Shown: in pieces, positions 55,525 through 64,000 of the stretch
Layout: every line of letters starts with the position of its first letter
Position numbering within the stretch: position 1 is the first letter of the stretch
Assembly: GCF_002796605.1 (NCBI RefSeq)
Contig: NZ_CP024923.1
Coordinates: forward strand, 4,223,501 to 4,287,500
Direction of reading: 5' to 3'
DNA length: 64,000 bases
DNA from: Sphingomonas psychrotolerans
GTDB lineage: Bacteria > Pseudomonadota > Alphaproteobacteria > Sphingomonadales > Sphingomonadaceae
Translations under genes and position numbers: made by a program
The notes under the pieces: model-generated
The model's input: only the letters and a program-made list of their open reading frames with translations
Told to the model about the DNA's origin: nothing
Databases searched by the model: none

Positions 55525-56538
55525 TCACGCCTCCAGACCCACCGTAACGATGGTTCCCTCCGGGCCGCTCTCGGTCCGGATCGTGCCGCGCGCCTGGCGG
55601 ACAAAGCCCTCGATCAGCCGCTGGCCCAGCCCCCCGCCACGACGTTTCGCGATCGCCACCGGCGAGATTCCCGCGCCATTGTCGGCTACGATCAGCCGCC
55701 AGCCCGCGGCGCGCGCTTCGAACGCCACTTTGATCGAGCCGTCGACGCGGTCGCCGAAGGCGTGCTTGGCGGCGTTGGTGACGAGTTCGTTGATGACGAG
55801 GCCGATCGATACCGCCCGATCGCGCGGCAGTGCCGCGTGATCGGCCGCGCAATCCAGCGTGATCGCGCCGCGCAGGAACAGTGCCTCTTCGAGCGCGCTG
55901 CAGAGTTCGCGGATATAGACCGCCATGTCGACCTCTCCGGGCGCTGCGGTGCCGCGATACAAATGGCGATGCGCCCGTGCGATGCTTTCCACCCGTGCCA
56001 GCGCGCTCGCCAATGCTTCGGCGGTCTCGCTTTCGCCGGCGCGGCGGCGCTGCATGTCGAGCAAGGCTGCGACGAGCGCGAAATTGTTCTTCACCCGGTG
56101 GTCGAATTCCTCGAGAAACAAGTCGCGCTCGGCGATCTGGCGGTCGCGCTCGGCGGCGGCGCGGCGGACCGCGCGGCGGAAGGTCTCGGCGACGGCGATC
56201 ATGATCAGGTAGGCGATCACGATGACAAGCAGCCGCGAACCGTCGTTCGGGCCCTTGGGATAGAAGGAATGCACTGGCGGCAGCAGGAAGTACCAGGTGT
56301 GGGCCAATACCAGCAAGGCGGCGAGCGCCCCCGCCTGCCAACGCCCGAAGAGCGCCGCGACCAATACCGCAGGGTAACCCAGCGCGAACGGACCAGCGCC
56401 CGGCGCGAAGAGGTCGACGAGAACGCGCGCGACTACTCCGGCCGTAGCGCAGAAAAGCGCAAACAGCAGCTGCGTCGCCCAGGCCGGCGCGTAGGGCGCC
56501 AGTCTTTCGGGCAGATCGAGTTCGCCTATTCGCCCCAT
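55525..56538 (-). CDS. sensor histidine kinase, HisKA_2/DUF4118 type
   Basis: A 337-aa kinase. Three to four N-terminal helices with GYPAVLVAALFGRWQAGAL and LVLAHTWYFLLPP resemble the KdpD-like DUF4118 region. The phosphoacceptor helix is EFDHRVKNNFALVAALLD, the HisKA_2 signature. HATPase motifs are VINELVTNAAKHAFG and VADNGAGISP. No response regulator lies beside it. HisKA_2 kinases often feed the general stress response in alphaproteobacteria; that link is inferred. Confidence 0.9.
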   Translation of the reverse strand: MGRIGELDLPERLAPYAPAWATQLLFALFCATAGVVARVLVDLFAPGAGPFALGYPAVLVAALFGRWQAGALAALLVLAHTWYFLLPPVHSFYPKGPNDGSRLLVIVIAYLIMIAVAETFRRAVRRAAAERDRQIAERDLFLEEFDHRVKNNFALVAALLDMQRRRAGESETAEALASALARVESIARAHRHLYRGTAAPGEVDMAVYIRELCSALEEALFLRGAITLDCAADHAALPRDRAVSIGLVINELVTNAAKHAFGDRVDGSIKVAFEARAAGWRLIVADNGAGISPVAIAKRRGGGLGQRLIEGFVRQARGTIRTESGPEGTIVTVGLEA

Positions 56539-56617
56539 GCCGGAGGCGAAACAGGCGCGATCATCCTATCGCTGTCAAGTCAGGTCTTGGCTGTAGTTGA
56601 TGTGGATCAACTTTATT

Positions 56618-57427
56618 TTACAGTGACTTGCCCGAGCGGCCCGCAAGGTCGACGACATATTGCCATGCCACCCGGCCCGAGCGGCTGCCGCGCCGTGTCG
56701 CCCAGTTGATCGCCTCCGCCGGATCGAAGGTCAGACCGTGCGCCTCGGCATAGCCGCGGACGATATGGACATAGGTATCCTGGTCGATCGCATGGAAGCC
56801 GAGGCTCAATCCGAATCGATCGGCGAGGGCGAGGCTGTCGTCGACCGAATCGCGTGGATTGATCGCGCTGGCCTGCTCGGCGATGTCGCGCGGGATCAAG
56901 TGGCGGCGGTTCGACGTGACGATCAGCCGGGTATTGGCCGGGCGCGCCTCGGCGCCGCCTTCGAGCAGCGAGCGCAACGCGCGGGCGTCGCCGGCGGCGT
57001 CGAAGCCGAGATCGTCGAGGAAGATGACGAAGGGGCGGTCGGAGGCGGCGAGAAGGGCAAATAGTTCGGGAAGCGCATCGAGATGCTGGGTGACCGCCTC
57101 GACCAGCGCGAGGTCTCCGCCCTTTGCCTGGACGGCGGCGACGGCGCTCTTGACCAATGCGGACTTGCCGGTGCCCCGCGCCCCCCAGAGCAATACGTCC
57201 TGCGCGGCGCTGCCATCAGCGAGCCGCTGGAGATTGGCGAGCAGCGCATCGCGCTGGGGCTCCATTCCCTGAAGCAATTTCAGCGGCAACGGGGCGAACG
57301 CGCGGGCGGCGGCGAGGCTATGGCCGCGCCAGACATAGGCAGGATGCGCGAGCGGATCTGCGGGTGGCGCCGGGGGTGGGGCCAGCCGCTCGAGCGCCTC
57401 GGCGATACGAGTCATCGGGTCGGTCAT
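56618..57427 (-). CDS. DUF815 family AAA-type ATPase
   Basis: A 269-aa P-loop ATPase of DUF815. Walker A WGARGTGKSALVK, Walker B VIFLDDLGFD, and sensor-like LIVTSNRRHLIPRD, all family signatures. Near the N-terminus YVWRGHSLAAARAFAPL is also conserved. ATG 57427 or 57415 could be the start. Function poorly known. Confidence 0.9.
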   Translation of the reverse strand: MTDPMTRIAEALERLAPPPAPPADPLAHPAYVWRGHSLAAARAFAPLPLKLLQGMEPQRDALLANLQRLADGSAAQDVLLWGARGTGKSALVKSAVAAVQAKGGDLALVEAVTQHLDALPELFALLAASDRPFVIFLDDLGFDAAGDARALRSLLEGGAEARPANTRLIVTSNRRHLIPRDIAEQASAINPRDSVDDSLALADRFGLSLGFHAIDQDTYVHIVRGYAEAHGLTFDPAEAINWATRRGSRSGRVAWQYVVDLAGRSGKSL

Positions 57428-57448
57428 CGTCGGGGGCTATACCGCAAA

Positions 57449-57475
57449 ATCCTTCTCCGCGAAGCGGGGGAGGAT
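57449..57475. repeat. 27-bp palindrome adjoining the mutS stop
   Basis: ATCCTTCTCCGCG...GGGGGAGGAT, an imperfect dyad that abuts the mutS stop codon; same unit as at 7877-7903. Might form the 3' hairpin of mutS mRNA. Confidence 0.7.
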
Positions 57476-60079
57476 CTAGGAGGCCTCGCCCGCCAGTCCC
57501 TTCAGGCGGTATAGCGCTTCCAGTGCCTCGCGCGGGGTGAGCGCGTCGACGTCGAGAGTCTCCAGCTCGGTGCGCAGCGCATCGACCTTCTCGACCTCGG
57601 CTTGGGCGATTGCGGCGAACAGCGGCAGATCGTCGAGCCCCGCGGCGATCCCGCCGGTCTTTGCGCGTCCCGCCTCGAGCTTGTCGAGCACGGACTTGGC
57701 GCGCTTGATCGTCGCCGGCGGCAGCCCCGCGAGCCGCGCTACCGCGAGGCCATAGCTGCGGTCGGCCGGCCCTTCGGCGACTTCGTGGAGCAGGACGAGC
57801 TCGCCCTTATATTCGCGGGCGCGAACATTGTGCAAAGTCAGCGCGTCGCAGCGCTCGGCCAGCCGGGTCAGCTCGTGATAATGTGTCGCGAACAGGCAGC
57901 GGCAGCGATTGTCCTCGTGGATCGCCTCGACCACTGCCCAGGCGATCGCCAGCCCGTCATAGGTCGAAGTGCCGCGCCCGACTTCGTCGAGGATGACGAA
58001 GCTGCGCGGGGTCGCCTGGGCGAGGATCGCCGCGGTCTCGACCATCTCGACCATGAAGGTCGAACGCCCGCGCGCGAGATTGTCCGACGCGCCGACGCGG
58101 CTGAACAGCCGGTCGACGAGGCCCAAGGTCGCCGATGCGGCGGGGACGTAGCTGCCCGCCTGCGCGAGCACTGCGATCAGCGCGTTCTGGCGCAGGAAGG
58201 TCGATTTGCCGCCCATATTCGGCCCGGTGACCAACCACAGCCGCGAATCCTCCGAAAGCCTGCAGTCGTTCGCGACGAAGCGCCCGCCCGAGCGGGCGAT
58301 CGCATCCTCGACCACCGGGTGCCGCCCGCCGACGATCTCGAAACAGGCATGGTCGACCAGAGCCGGCCGCGCCCAGCCGCCTTCGCCGGCACGCTCGGCC
58401 AGCGCGGCAGCGACGTCGATCCGGGCGAGCGCGTCGGCAGTCGCGGCGATAGCCTCGCGGCGTTCGAGTGCGTGGCCGGTGAGATCTTCGAGATGCGCAG
58501 CCTCGGCGGTGAGCGCGTGCGCGCCGGCCTGGGTCACCTTGATTGCCACGTCGTGCAGGTCGGGGGCATTGAAGCGCACCACCCCGGCGAGCGTCTGGCG
58601 ATGAGTGAAGCCGCTGTCGGGCCGCATCAGCGAATCGGCGACGCGCGCGGGAACTTCGATATGATAACCGAGCACGCCGTTGTGGCGCACCTTGAGCGCA
58701 GTGATGCCGGTGCGGGTGCGGTATTCGGCCTCGAGCGCCGCGATCGCCCGCCGTCCGCCGGCGCCCGCATCGCGCAGATCGTCGAGCGCGGCGTCATAGC
58801 CCTCGGCGATATAGCCCCCGTTCGAGGAGTCGATCGGCGGTTCGGGGACCAGGGCGCGGCCCAGCAGGTCGATCAACGCGCCGTGGCCGCGCAGCTGCGG
58901 CGCCAGCTCGGCCAGCAACGGGGGCGGGGCAGGGATGGCGTCGAGCCGCTCGCCCAGCCGCCACGCGCCGTCGAGTCCGTCGCGAAGTTGTCCCAGGTCG
59001 CGGGGGCTTCCGCGCCCGGCGGCCAGCCGCCCGAGCGCGCGGCCGATGTCGGGCAGCGCGCGCAAGCTGCCGCGGACCATGTCGCGCAATCCGGCATCGT
59101 CATGGAAGCGCTGCACCAGATCGAGCCGCGCCTCGATCGCGGCGCGGTCCATCAGCGGCGCGGCGATATCCTGCCCGAGCAGGCGCGCGCCGGCGCCTGT
59201 GACGGTGCGGTCGACCGAATCGAGCAGGCTGCCTTTGCGCGCGCCCGATTGGCTGACACAGAGTTCAAGGCTCTCGCGCGTCGCAGCGTCGATCGCCATC
59301 ACGGCGTCGCTGCGGCTGAGCCGGGGCGGGCGCAGGAACGGGAGCGATCCCTTGGCGGTGTGCTCCAGATAGGCGACCAGCCCGCCCGCCGCGGCGAGCG
59401 CGGCGCGCGAGAAACTACCGAATCCGTCGAGCGTCGCCACGCCGAAAAGCCGTTTCAGCCGCGCCTCTCCGTCGCTGCTGTCGAAGTCCACCCGTGGCCG
59501 GACGACCGTCCCAAGCTCGGCAAATGCAGTCCCGTCGCACACGATCGTCTCGGCGGGGTTCAGCCGAGCGATCTCCGCTGACATTCGCTCCGCATCGCCT
59601 TCGCAAACCTCGAACCGCCCCGTCGAAATGTCCGCGCAGGCGATCGCCACCCCCGTCGCCGCCTCGCCGATCGCGACGCACCAATTTGCCGATCGGCTGT
59701 CGAGCAGCGCCTCCTCGGTCAGCGTCCCTGCGGTCACCACTCGGACAATCGCGCGGTTGACCAGCGCCTTGGAGCCCATCCTTTTACGGGCCTGTTCGGG
59801 CGTCTCGGTCTGCTCGGCGACAGCAACACGGTGCCCGGCCTTGATCAGCCGCGCGAGATAGCCATCCATCGCGTGCACCGGCACGCCGCACATCGGAATG
59901 CGCTCGCCATCGTGCTCGCCCCGGGCGGTCAATGCGATGTCGAGGCAGGCGCTGGCGATCTTCGCGTCGTCGAAGAACAATTCGAAGAAGTCGCCCATCC
60001 GATAGAACAACAGGCAATCCTCGGCCTCGGCCTTCAAGGCGAGATACTGCGCCATCATCGGAGTGGGGGCTGTGGCCAT
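57476..60079 (-). CDS. mutS: DNA mismatch repair protein MutS
   Basis: Recognises base mismatches and small loops. It is 867 aa, close to the usual length. The mismatch-contacting FxE is in RMGDFFELF. Walker A is TGPNMGGKSTFLRQ, Walker B FVILDEVGRGTSTYDG, and FATHYHELT follows. The start at 60079 (MATAPTPMMAQYL) is set by the family N-terminus. The C-terminus shows the short clamp-region tail. Convergent or adjacent genes give no operon on this strand besides a distant DUF815 gene 50 bases downstream. Confidence 0.97.
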   Translation of the reverse strand: MATAPTPMMAQYLALKAEAEDCLLFYRMGDFFELFFDDAKIASACLDIALTARGEHDGERIPMCGVPVHAMDGYLARLIKAGHRVAVAEQTETPEQARKRMGSKALVNRAIVRVVTAGTLTEEALLDSRSANWCVAIGEAATGVAIACADISTGRFEVCEGDAERMSAEIARLNPAETIVCDGTAFAELGTVVRPRVDFDSSDGEARLKRLFGVATLDGFGSFSRAALAAAGGLVAYLEHTAKGSLPFLRPPRLSRSDAVMAIDAATRESLELCVSQSGARKGSLLDSVDRTVTGAGARLLGQDIAAPLMDRAAIEARLDLVQRFHDDAGLRDMVRGSLRALPDIGRALGRLAAGRGSPRDLGQLRDGLDGAWRLGERLDAIPAPPPLLAELAPQLRGHGALIDLLGRALVPEPPIDSSNGGYIAEGYDAALDDLRDAGAGGRRAIAALEAEYRTRTGITALKVRHNGVLGYHIEVPARVADSLMRPDSGFTHRQTLAGVVRFNAPDLHDVAIKVTQAGAHALTAEAAHLEDLTGHALERREAIAATADALARIDVAAALAERAGEGGWARPALVDHACFEIVGGRHPVVEDAIARSGGRFVANDCRLSEDSRLWLVTGPNMGGKSTFLRQNALIAVLAQAGSYVPAASATLGLVDRLFSRVGASDNLARGRSTFMVEMVETAAILAQATPRSFVILDEVGRGTSTYDGLAIAWAVVEAIHEDNRCRCLFATHYHELTRLAERCDALTLHNVRAREYKGELVLLHEVAEGPADRSYGLAVARLAGLPPATIKRAKSVLDKLEAGRAKTGGIAAGLDDLPLFAAIAQAEVEKVDALRTELETLDVDALTPREALEALYRLKGLAGEAS

Positions 60080-60216
60080 GGCGCGAGTGGGTAACCGATG
60101 CGCAGGGGCGATCAACACCCGTGCGAGGGAATCTTGGGGAAAAGTGGCCGGCAACGTCGTTGCCAGTCCGGGAAGGGCTGGCCGGTATCGACGACACCGG
60201 CGGCGTCCTGCCCTTA

Positions 60217-60230
60217 TGATAGCGCTACCA
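60217..60230. promoter_or_regulatory. LacI-family-type operator upstream of maeB
   Basis: TGATAGCGCTACCA matches the LacI-family operator pattern TGNNANCGNTNNCA at every fixed position and is symmetric at 12 of 14 bases. It lies about 80 bases before the maeB start in an AT-rich stretch that holds a possible -10 (TATACG at 60239-60244). No LacI gene is in the window. Confidence 0.5.
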
Positions 60231-60309
60231 TTTTTTCGTATACGTTTTGTGCGCGCGTGTTGCGGCGCCGGAAAGCGGCTCCTAAAGGATCGATATCAGG
60301 GAGAGACGC

Positions 60310-62568
60310 ATGTCTGAGGAATCGAACGTCCAATATTCGGAGCGCGAGGCGCTGTTGTACCATTCCGAGGGACGGCCGGGTAAGATCGAGATCATCGCCT
60401 CGAAGCCGATGGCGACCCAGCGCGACCTCGCGCTGGCTTATTCGCCCGGCGTCGCGGTGCCCGTCCGCGCGATCGCCGAGGATCCGTCGCTCGCCTACGA
60501 CTATACCGCCAAGGGCAATCTGGTCGCAGTGATCTCGAACGGCACGGCGATTCTCGGGCTGGGCAATCTCGGCGCGCTCGCCTCCAAGCCGGTGATGGAA
60601 GGCAAGGCGGTGCTGTTCAAGCGCTTCGCCGACGTCGATTCGATCGACATCGAGCTCAAGACCGAGGACGTCGATCGCTTCATCGACGCAGTAGAGCTAA
60701 TGGAGCCCAGCTTCGGCGGGATCAATCTCGAGGACATCAAGTCCCCCGAATGCTTCGTGATCGAGCAGACGCTCCGGGAACGCATGAACATCCCGGTATT
60801 CCATGACGATCAGCACGGCACGGCGATCATCGCCGCGGCCGGGCTGATCAACGCGCTCCATTTGACCGGGCGCGAGTTCAAGACGACCAACATCGTGATG
60901 CTCGGCGCCGGCGCCGCCGCGATCGCCTGTGCCGAACTGATCAAGGCGATGGGTCTGCCGCACGACAATCTGCTGATGCTCGATCTGACCGGCGTGATCT
61001 ATCAGGGCCGGCAAGAGAGCATGAACCAGTGGAAGTCGGCGCATGCGGTAGTTACCGAAAAGCGGACGCTCGCCGACGCACTCGACGGTGCCGACGTGTT
61101 CATCGGGCTCGCTTCGGCCAATTCGCTGTCGCCCGAATTGCTCAAGACGATGGCGCCCAATCCGATCGTGTTCGCGATGGCCAATCCCGATCCCGAGATC
61201 AGCCCGCCGGTCGCCAAGGCCGCGCGCCCCGACGCGATCATCGCCACCGGCCGCTCGGACTATCCGAACCAGGTCAATAATGTCCTCGGCTTCCCGTTCA
61301 TCTTCCGCGGCGCGCTCGACGTGCGCGCGACGACGATCAACGACGCGATGAAGATCGCCGCCGCCCGCGCGCTCGCCGAGCTGGCGCGCCAGCAGGTTCC
61401 CGAGGAAGTCGCCGCGGCCTATGGCACGCAGCACAGCTTCGGCCCCGAATACATCATCCCCGCGCCGTTCGATCCGCGGCTGATGGAGCTCATCCCCGCC
61501 GCGGTGGCGCAGGCGGCGATGGATTCGGGGGTGGCGACCAAGCCGATCATCGACATGGCGGCATATCGCCAATCGCTCCGCGCCCGGCTCAACCCGACCA
61601 CGTCGGTGCTCAGCCTCGCTTATGAAGGGGCGCGCGCCAATCCCAAGCGGGTGATCTTCGCCGAGGGCGAAGAGGAAGTCGTGCTGCGCGCGGCGATCGC
61701 GTTCAAGGAAGGCGGCTATGGCACGCCGGTGCTGGTCGGGCGCGAATCGGTCCACGAGCGGCTCCAGAAGCTCGGCGCCAACCCCGAGGATTTCGAACTC
61801 CACAACAGCGTCAATTCGCCGCTGGTGCCGCGGATGGTCGAGTTCCTCTACCAGCGGCTCCAGCGCCGCGGCTATCTGCGCCGCGACATCGAGCGGATCG
61901 TCAATCGCGACCGCAACATCTTCGGTGCCTTGCTGCTCCAGCTCGGCGAGGCCGATGCGATGATCACCGGCGTCACGCGCACCTATGCCGAGACGATGCG
62001 GCAGATAAAGCGCGTGATCGATTATGAGGAAGGCCGCACTGCGTTCGGCATCCACGTCATGGTAGGCCAGTCGCACACGGTGTTCATCGCCGACACCACG
62101 GTCAACGAGCGCCCCAACACGGAGGAGCTCGCCGCGATCGCGGAGGGCACCGCCCAGGTCGCGCGTCGTATGGGGCATGAGCCGCGCGTCGCCTTCCTCA
62201 GCTATTCGAACTTCGGCAATCCCGAAGGCCGCTGGCTCGACAATGTCCGCGGCGCGATCAAGCTGCTCGACGAGCGCAGTGTCGAGTTCGAATATGAAGG
62301 CGAGATGTCGCCCGACGTCGCGCTCAATCCCCGCCAGATGGCGAAATACCCGTTCGCGCGGCTTTCGGGCCCGGCCAACGTGCTGATCATGCCGGGGCTC
62401 CAATCGGCCAACATCTCGGCCAAGCTGCTTCGTGAGCTTGGTGGCGATTCGATGATCGGGCCGATGCTGATCGGCATGGAGAAGCCGGTCCAGATCGCGC
62501 CGATGACCGCGACTGCGAGTGAGCTGGTGACGCTGGCAGTGCTCGCCGCGGGCGGGATCGCGCGCTAA
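60310..62568 (+). CDS. maeB: NADP-dependent malic enzyme (malic enzyme-phosphotransacetylase fusion)
   Basis: Converts malate to pyruvate with NADPH formation. It is 752 aa. The N-terminal malic enzyme (about 1-430) has [54 protein letters not shown] and the nucleotide-binding [15 protein letters not shown]. The C-terminal phosphotransacetylase-like domain (about 435-752) has [17 protein letters not shown] and [14 protein letters not shown]; in MaeB this part usually regulates rather than catalyses. GGGAGAG precedes the ATG. Monocistronic. Confidence 0.96.
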   Translation: MSEESNVQYSEREALLYHSEGRPGKIEIIASKPMATQRDLALAYSPGVAVPVRAIAEDPSLAYDYTAKGNLVAVISNGTAILGLGNLGALASKPVMEGKAVLFKRFADVDSIDIELKTEDVDRFIDAVELMEPSFGGINLEDIKSPECFVIEQTLRERMNIPVFHDDQHGTAIIAAAGLINALHLTGREFKTTNIVMLGAGAAAIACAELIKAMGLPHDNLLMLDLTGVIYQGRQESMNQWKSAHAVVTEKRTLADALDGADVFIGLASANSLSPELLKTMAPNPIVFAMANPDPEISPPVAKAARPDAIIATGRSDYPNQVNNVLGFPFIFRGALDVRATTINDAMKIAAARALAELARQQVPEEVAAAYGTQHSFGPEYIIPAPFDPRLMELIPAAVAQAAMDSGVATKPIIDMAAYRQSLRARLNPTTSVLSLAYEGARANPKRVIFAEGEEEVVLRAAIAFKEGGYGTPVLVGRESVHERLQKLGANPEDFELHNSVNSPLVPRMVEFLYQRLQRRGYLRRDIERIVNRDRNIFGALLLQLGEADAMITGVTRTYAETMRQIKRVIDYEEGRTAFGIHVMVGQSHTVFIADTTVNERPNTEELAAIAEGTAQVARRMGHEPRVAFLSYSNFGNPEGRWLDNVRGAIKLLDERSVEFEYEGEMSPDVALNPRQMAKYPFARLSGPANVLIMPGLQSANISAKLLRELGGDSMIGPMLIGMEKPVQIAPMTATASELVTLAVLAAGGIAR

Positions 62569-62589
62569 CCGCCTTGGCAGCCTCTTGCT

Positions 62590-62619
62590 GCTACATTTGT
62601 AGCATGCTACAAATGTAGC
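62590..62619. promoter_or_regulatory. 30-bp perfect palindrome: two BlaI/MecI operators
   Basis: The 30 bases 62590-62619 equal their reverse complement. Each half contains a BlaI/MecI half-operator consensus TACANNTGTA: TACATTTGTA at 62592-62601 and TACAAATGTA at 62608-62617, 16 bases centre to centre. A possible promoter is TTGCTG (62585-62590), spacer 17, TACAAA (62608-62613), so the second operator would cover the -10. It lies 20 bases before the BlaI-type gene, indicating autoregulation. Confidence 0.85.
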
Positions 62620-62639
62620 AGTTGGAGCAGGAGGTCGGC

Positions 62640-63014
62640 GTGATCGAGTCGCTGCCGCGCCGCGAGCGCGAAGTGTTCGAAGTGTTGTGCAGCCTCGGCG
62701 AGGGCACCGCCGCGGCGGTGCGCACCGCGCTTGCCGATCCGCCCAGCGATTCGGCCGTACGGACCTTGCTTTCGCGCCTCGCCGCCAAGGGGCTGGTCGC
62801 GCATCGCACCGTCAATCAGGCTTATGTCTATACGCCGGTCGAGCAGACCGAAGCGGTTGCCGAAACCGCGCTGCAGCGGCTGGTTCAGACCTTCTTCCAA
62901 GGGTCGGCCGCGCAGGCCGCCACAGCGCTGCTCGGGATGGAGCCGCGGCTCCATCCCGATGAAATCGAAATGCTCCAGCGCGCGATCGACAAGGCGCGCA
63001 AGGAGACCGAGTGA
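62640..63014 (+). CDS. blaI: BlaI/MecI/CopY family transcriptional repressor
   Basis: Winged-helix repressor, 124 aa from GTG 62640, which has AGGAGG at a five-base spacing; an in-frame TTG at 62622 is less likely. RREREVFEVLCSLGEGTAAAV and SAVRTLLSRLAAKGLVAHRTV form the DNA-binding domain, and QAYVYTPV leads to the dimerisation helices. The operators are visible just upstream. It overlaps the following M56 gene by one base (TGATG), the usual BlaI-BlaR1 layout. No beta-lactamase gene is within the window, so the true target is unknown. Confidence 0.93.
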   Translation: MIESLPRREREVFEVLCSLGEGTAAAVRTALADPPSDSAVRTLLSRLAAKGLVAHRTVNQAYVYTPVEQTEAVAETALQRLVQTFFQGSAAQAATALLGMEPRLHPDEIEMLQRAIDKARKETE

Positions 63015-64000
63015 TGCTTGCCTCGCTTGTGGATTTTGGCTGGAAATCGGCGCTGATCGCCGGGCTGGCCCTGCTGGCCGGCCACCTGCTGCGGTACCGC
63101 GCGCCGGCAGAACGCGTCGCGCTCCTCCGCGCCGCTTTGGCGGCATTGTTGATGCTGCCGCTGCTGGCGCTGGCGGTCCCCGAACTCGAGGTCGCTGTGC
63201 TTCCCGCGCTGGATACGCCTGCCGTGACCGGATTTGCCGCGACGAGTGCGGAGGCCGTGGACATGGCCGCCGGGGAGGGGGCCACCGCCATATCCCTCGA
63301 TTGGCTGGCGGCGCTGTATCTGATCGGTGCGGCAATGCTGCTGCTCCGCCTCGCCGTCGGCGTCTCGACCCTGTGGCGCTGGACTCACAGCGCCGCGCCG
63401 GTCCGCGATCCGCGCTGGATCGCGGCGATGCGCGGCGCCGGAGGGTTGCGTCGCCCGGTGCGGCTGCTGGTCTCGCCGCATGTTGCCGCCCCGATGAGCT
63501 GGGGGATCGCACCGGCGTGGCTGCTGATCGGGCCGGGTACCGAACAGCGTGCCGAGCAAGCGGAAGCGGTGATCGCGCACGAGTTGGCGCATGTCCGCCG
63601 GTTCGATTGGCCGGTGCTGATGGCAGCGCAGCTGGTGGTGCTGTGTTTCTGGTTCAATCCTTTGGTCTGGTTGCTCACCCGCGAGCTGGCGCGGCAGGCC
63701 GAGCTGGCGGCGGACGAAGAAGCGATCCGCCATGTCGCGCGCGCCGATTACGCCCAGGCCCTGCTGACGCTGGGACGCGGCGCGGCGCATCCGGCGGCGT
63801 GCGGCATGTCGATCACGCATAGCGCGCTGGGGCGGCGGATCCGCGGTATCCTCAATGCCGATGCGGCGAGGCCCGCCAGCCGGCTGCTGTGCGCGGTGAT
63901 GCTGATCTGTGCGCCGCTTGTGGCCGCGCCGCTCGCCGCGATGCAGCTGGTGCACGCGGCGGCACCCGCCCCTGCGCCGATGGAAACGCGGGCATCGCTT
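63014..64000 (+). CDS. M56 family metallopeptidase (BlaR1/MecR1-like), truncated by the window end
   Basis: The frame from ATG 63014 is open to the last base (329 codons), so the C-terminal sensor is not visible. It is polytopic at the N-terminus (FGWKSALIAGLALLAGHLL; LAALYLIGAAMLLLRL), then the zinc motif HELAH in AVIAHELAHVRRFDWPV and WFNPLVWLLTRELARQAELA with ADEEAI, the third ligand region. LLCAVMLICAPLV is a further helix. It is the signal-transducing protease partner of the BlaI repressor. Whether a penicillin-binding domain follows cannot be told. Confidence 0.92.
   Translation, partial: MLASLVDFGWKSALIAGLALLAGHLLRYRAPAERVALLRAALAALLMLPLLALAVPELEVAVLPALDTPAVTGFAATSAEAVDMAAGEGATAISLDWLAALYLIGAAMLLLRLAVGVSTLWRWTHSAAPVRDPRWIAAMRGAGGLRRPVRLLVSPHVAAPMSWGIAPAWLLIGPGTEQRAEQAEAVIAHELAHVRRFDWPVLMAAQLVVLCFWFNPLVWLLTRELARQAELAADEEAIRHVARADYAQALLTLGRGAAHPAACGMSITHSALGRRIRGILNADAARPASRLLCAVMLICAPLVAAPLAAMQLVHAAAPAPAPMETRASL

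Noticed and set aside
57602..59581. 659-codon plus-strand frame opposite mutS
   Set aside because: It is the antisense of a certain mutS gene; the product is Arg/Gly/Asp-rich low complexity caused by GC codon bias, with no domain.
62731..63822. 363-codon frame across the BlaI and M56 genes
   Set aside because: It is out of frame with both; the M56 frame from 63014 has HELAH and runs off the window.
1..64000. CRISPR array, rRNA, tRNA, intact IS or prophage
   Set aside because: No regular direct repeats, tRNA-like cloverleaf, rRNA sequence, transposase or phage structural genes were seen in the gaps or frames.

Overview
The window is high-GC bacterial chromosome with tightly packed genes, frequent 1-4 nt start/stop overlaps and strong G/C preference at third codon positions. 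Gene content points to an alphaproteobacterium of the Sphingomonadaceae, probably Sphingomonas or a close relative: Omp25-like barrel proteins, a TonB siderophore receptor paired with a PepSY membrane protein, an hflK-hflC-degP run, a malic enzyme-phosphotransacetylase fusion, and short intergenic palindromes with CGGCGAAGGCCGG or CCTCCC cores. I saw no rRNA, tRNA, CRISPR array, intact insertion sequence or prophage. The genus is an inference.

Layout. 1-5.3 kb: the end of a luciferase-like oxidoreductase, a candidate 46-codon gene, an unknown protein, and an iron-uptake pair (PepSY membrane protein and TonB receptor) read leftward. 5.3-5.8 kb is gene-poor and holds what looks like an integrase remnant. 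5.8-12.2 kb: dnaN, two tandem outer-membrane barrel genes, a histidine phosphatase with an unknown exported protein, a divergent LysR/SDR pair, and a DUF4168 protein. 12.3-21 kb: rlmN, a methyltransferase, a TauE - cytochrome b - molybdopterin oxidoreductase operon, a cyclopropane fatty acid synthase, DUF1801, argG and a GT2 glycosyltransferase. 21-25 kb: a methyltransferase and two polytopic membrane proteins, probably for glycolipid or polysaccharide assembly. 25-30.3 kb: a FemAB/GNAT-like protein, a leftward sseA - metC - mscS operon, and queF. 30.4-34 kb: a two-gene carbohydrate operon (GT4 glycosyltransferase fusion, GH130 phosphorylase); each gene carries a single-base frameshift.

34-43 kb: an OPT transporter, a HerA/DUF853 ATPase and hflK-hflC-degP leftward, then mrp and a CoA-binding protein rightward. 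43-45 kb: tryptophan 2,3-dioxygenase overlapping an unusual kynureninase-like PLP enzyme. 45-50 kb: a TbpB-like lipoprotein, dapD, a HAD nucleotidase, and a lipoprotein subtilase with a probable autotransporter barrel. 50-60 kb: an MsnO8-type flavin oxidoreductase, a PepSY - response regulator - sensor kinase operon, an ABC-F ATPase, a HisKA_2 kinase, a DUF815 ATPase and mutS. 60-64 kb: the malic enzyme behind a LacI-type operator, then a blaI-blaR1-like pair behind a 30-bp perfect palindrome made of two BlaI/MecI operators.

Most of the window is ordinary core genome. The best leads are the doubly frameshifted GT4/GH130 operon, the kynA-linked PLP enzyme, the double BlaI operator, the LacI operator before the malic enzyme, and the surface-exposed lipoproteins.
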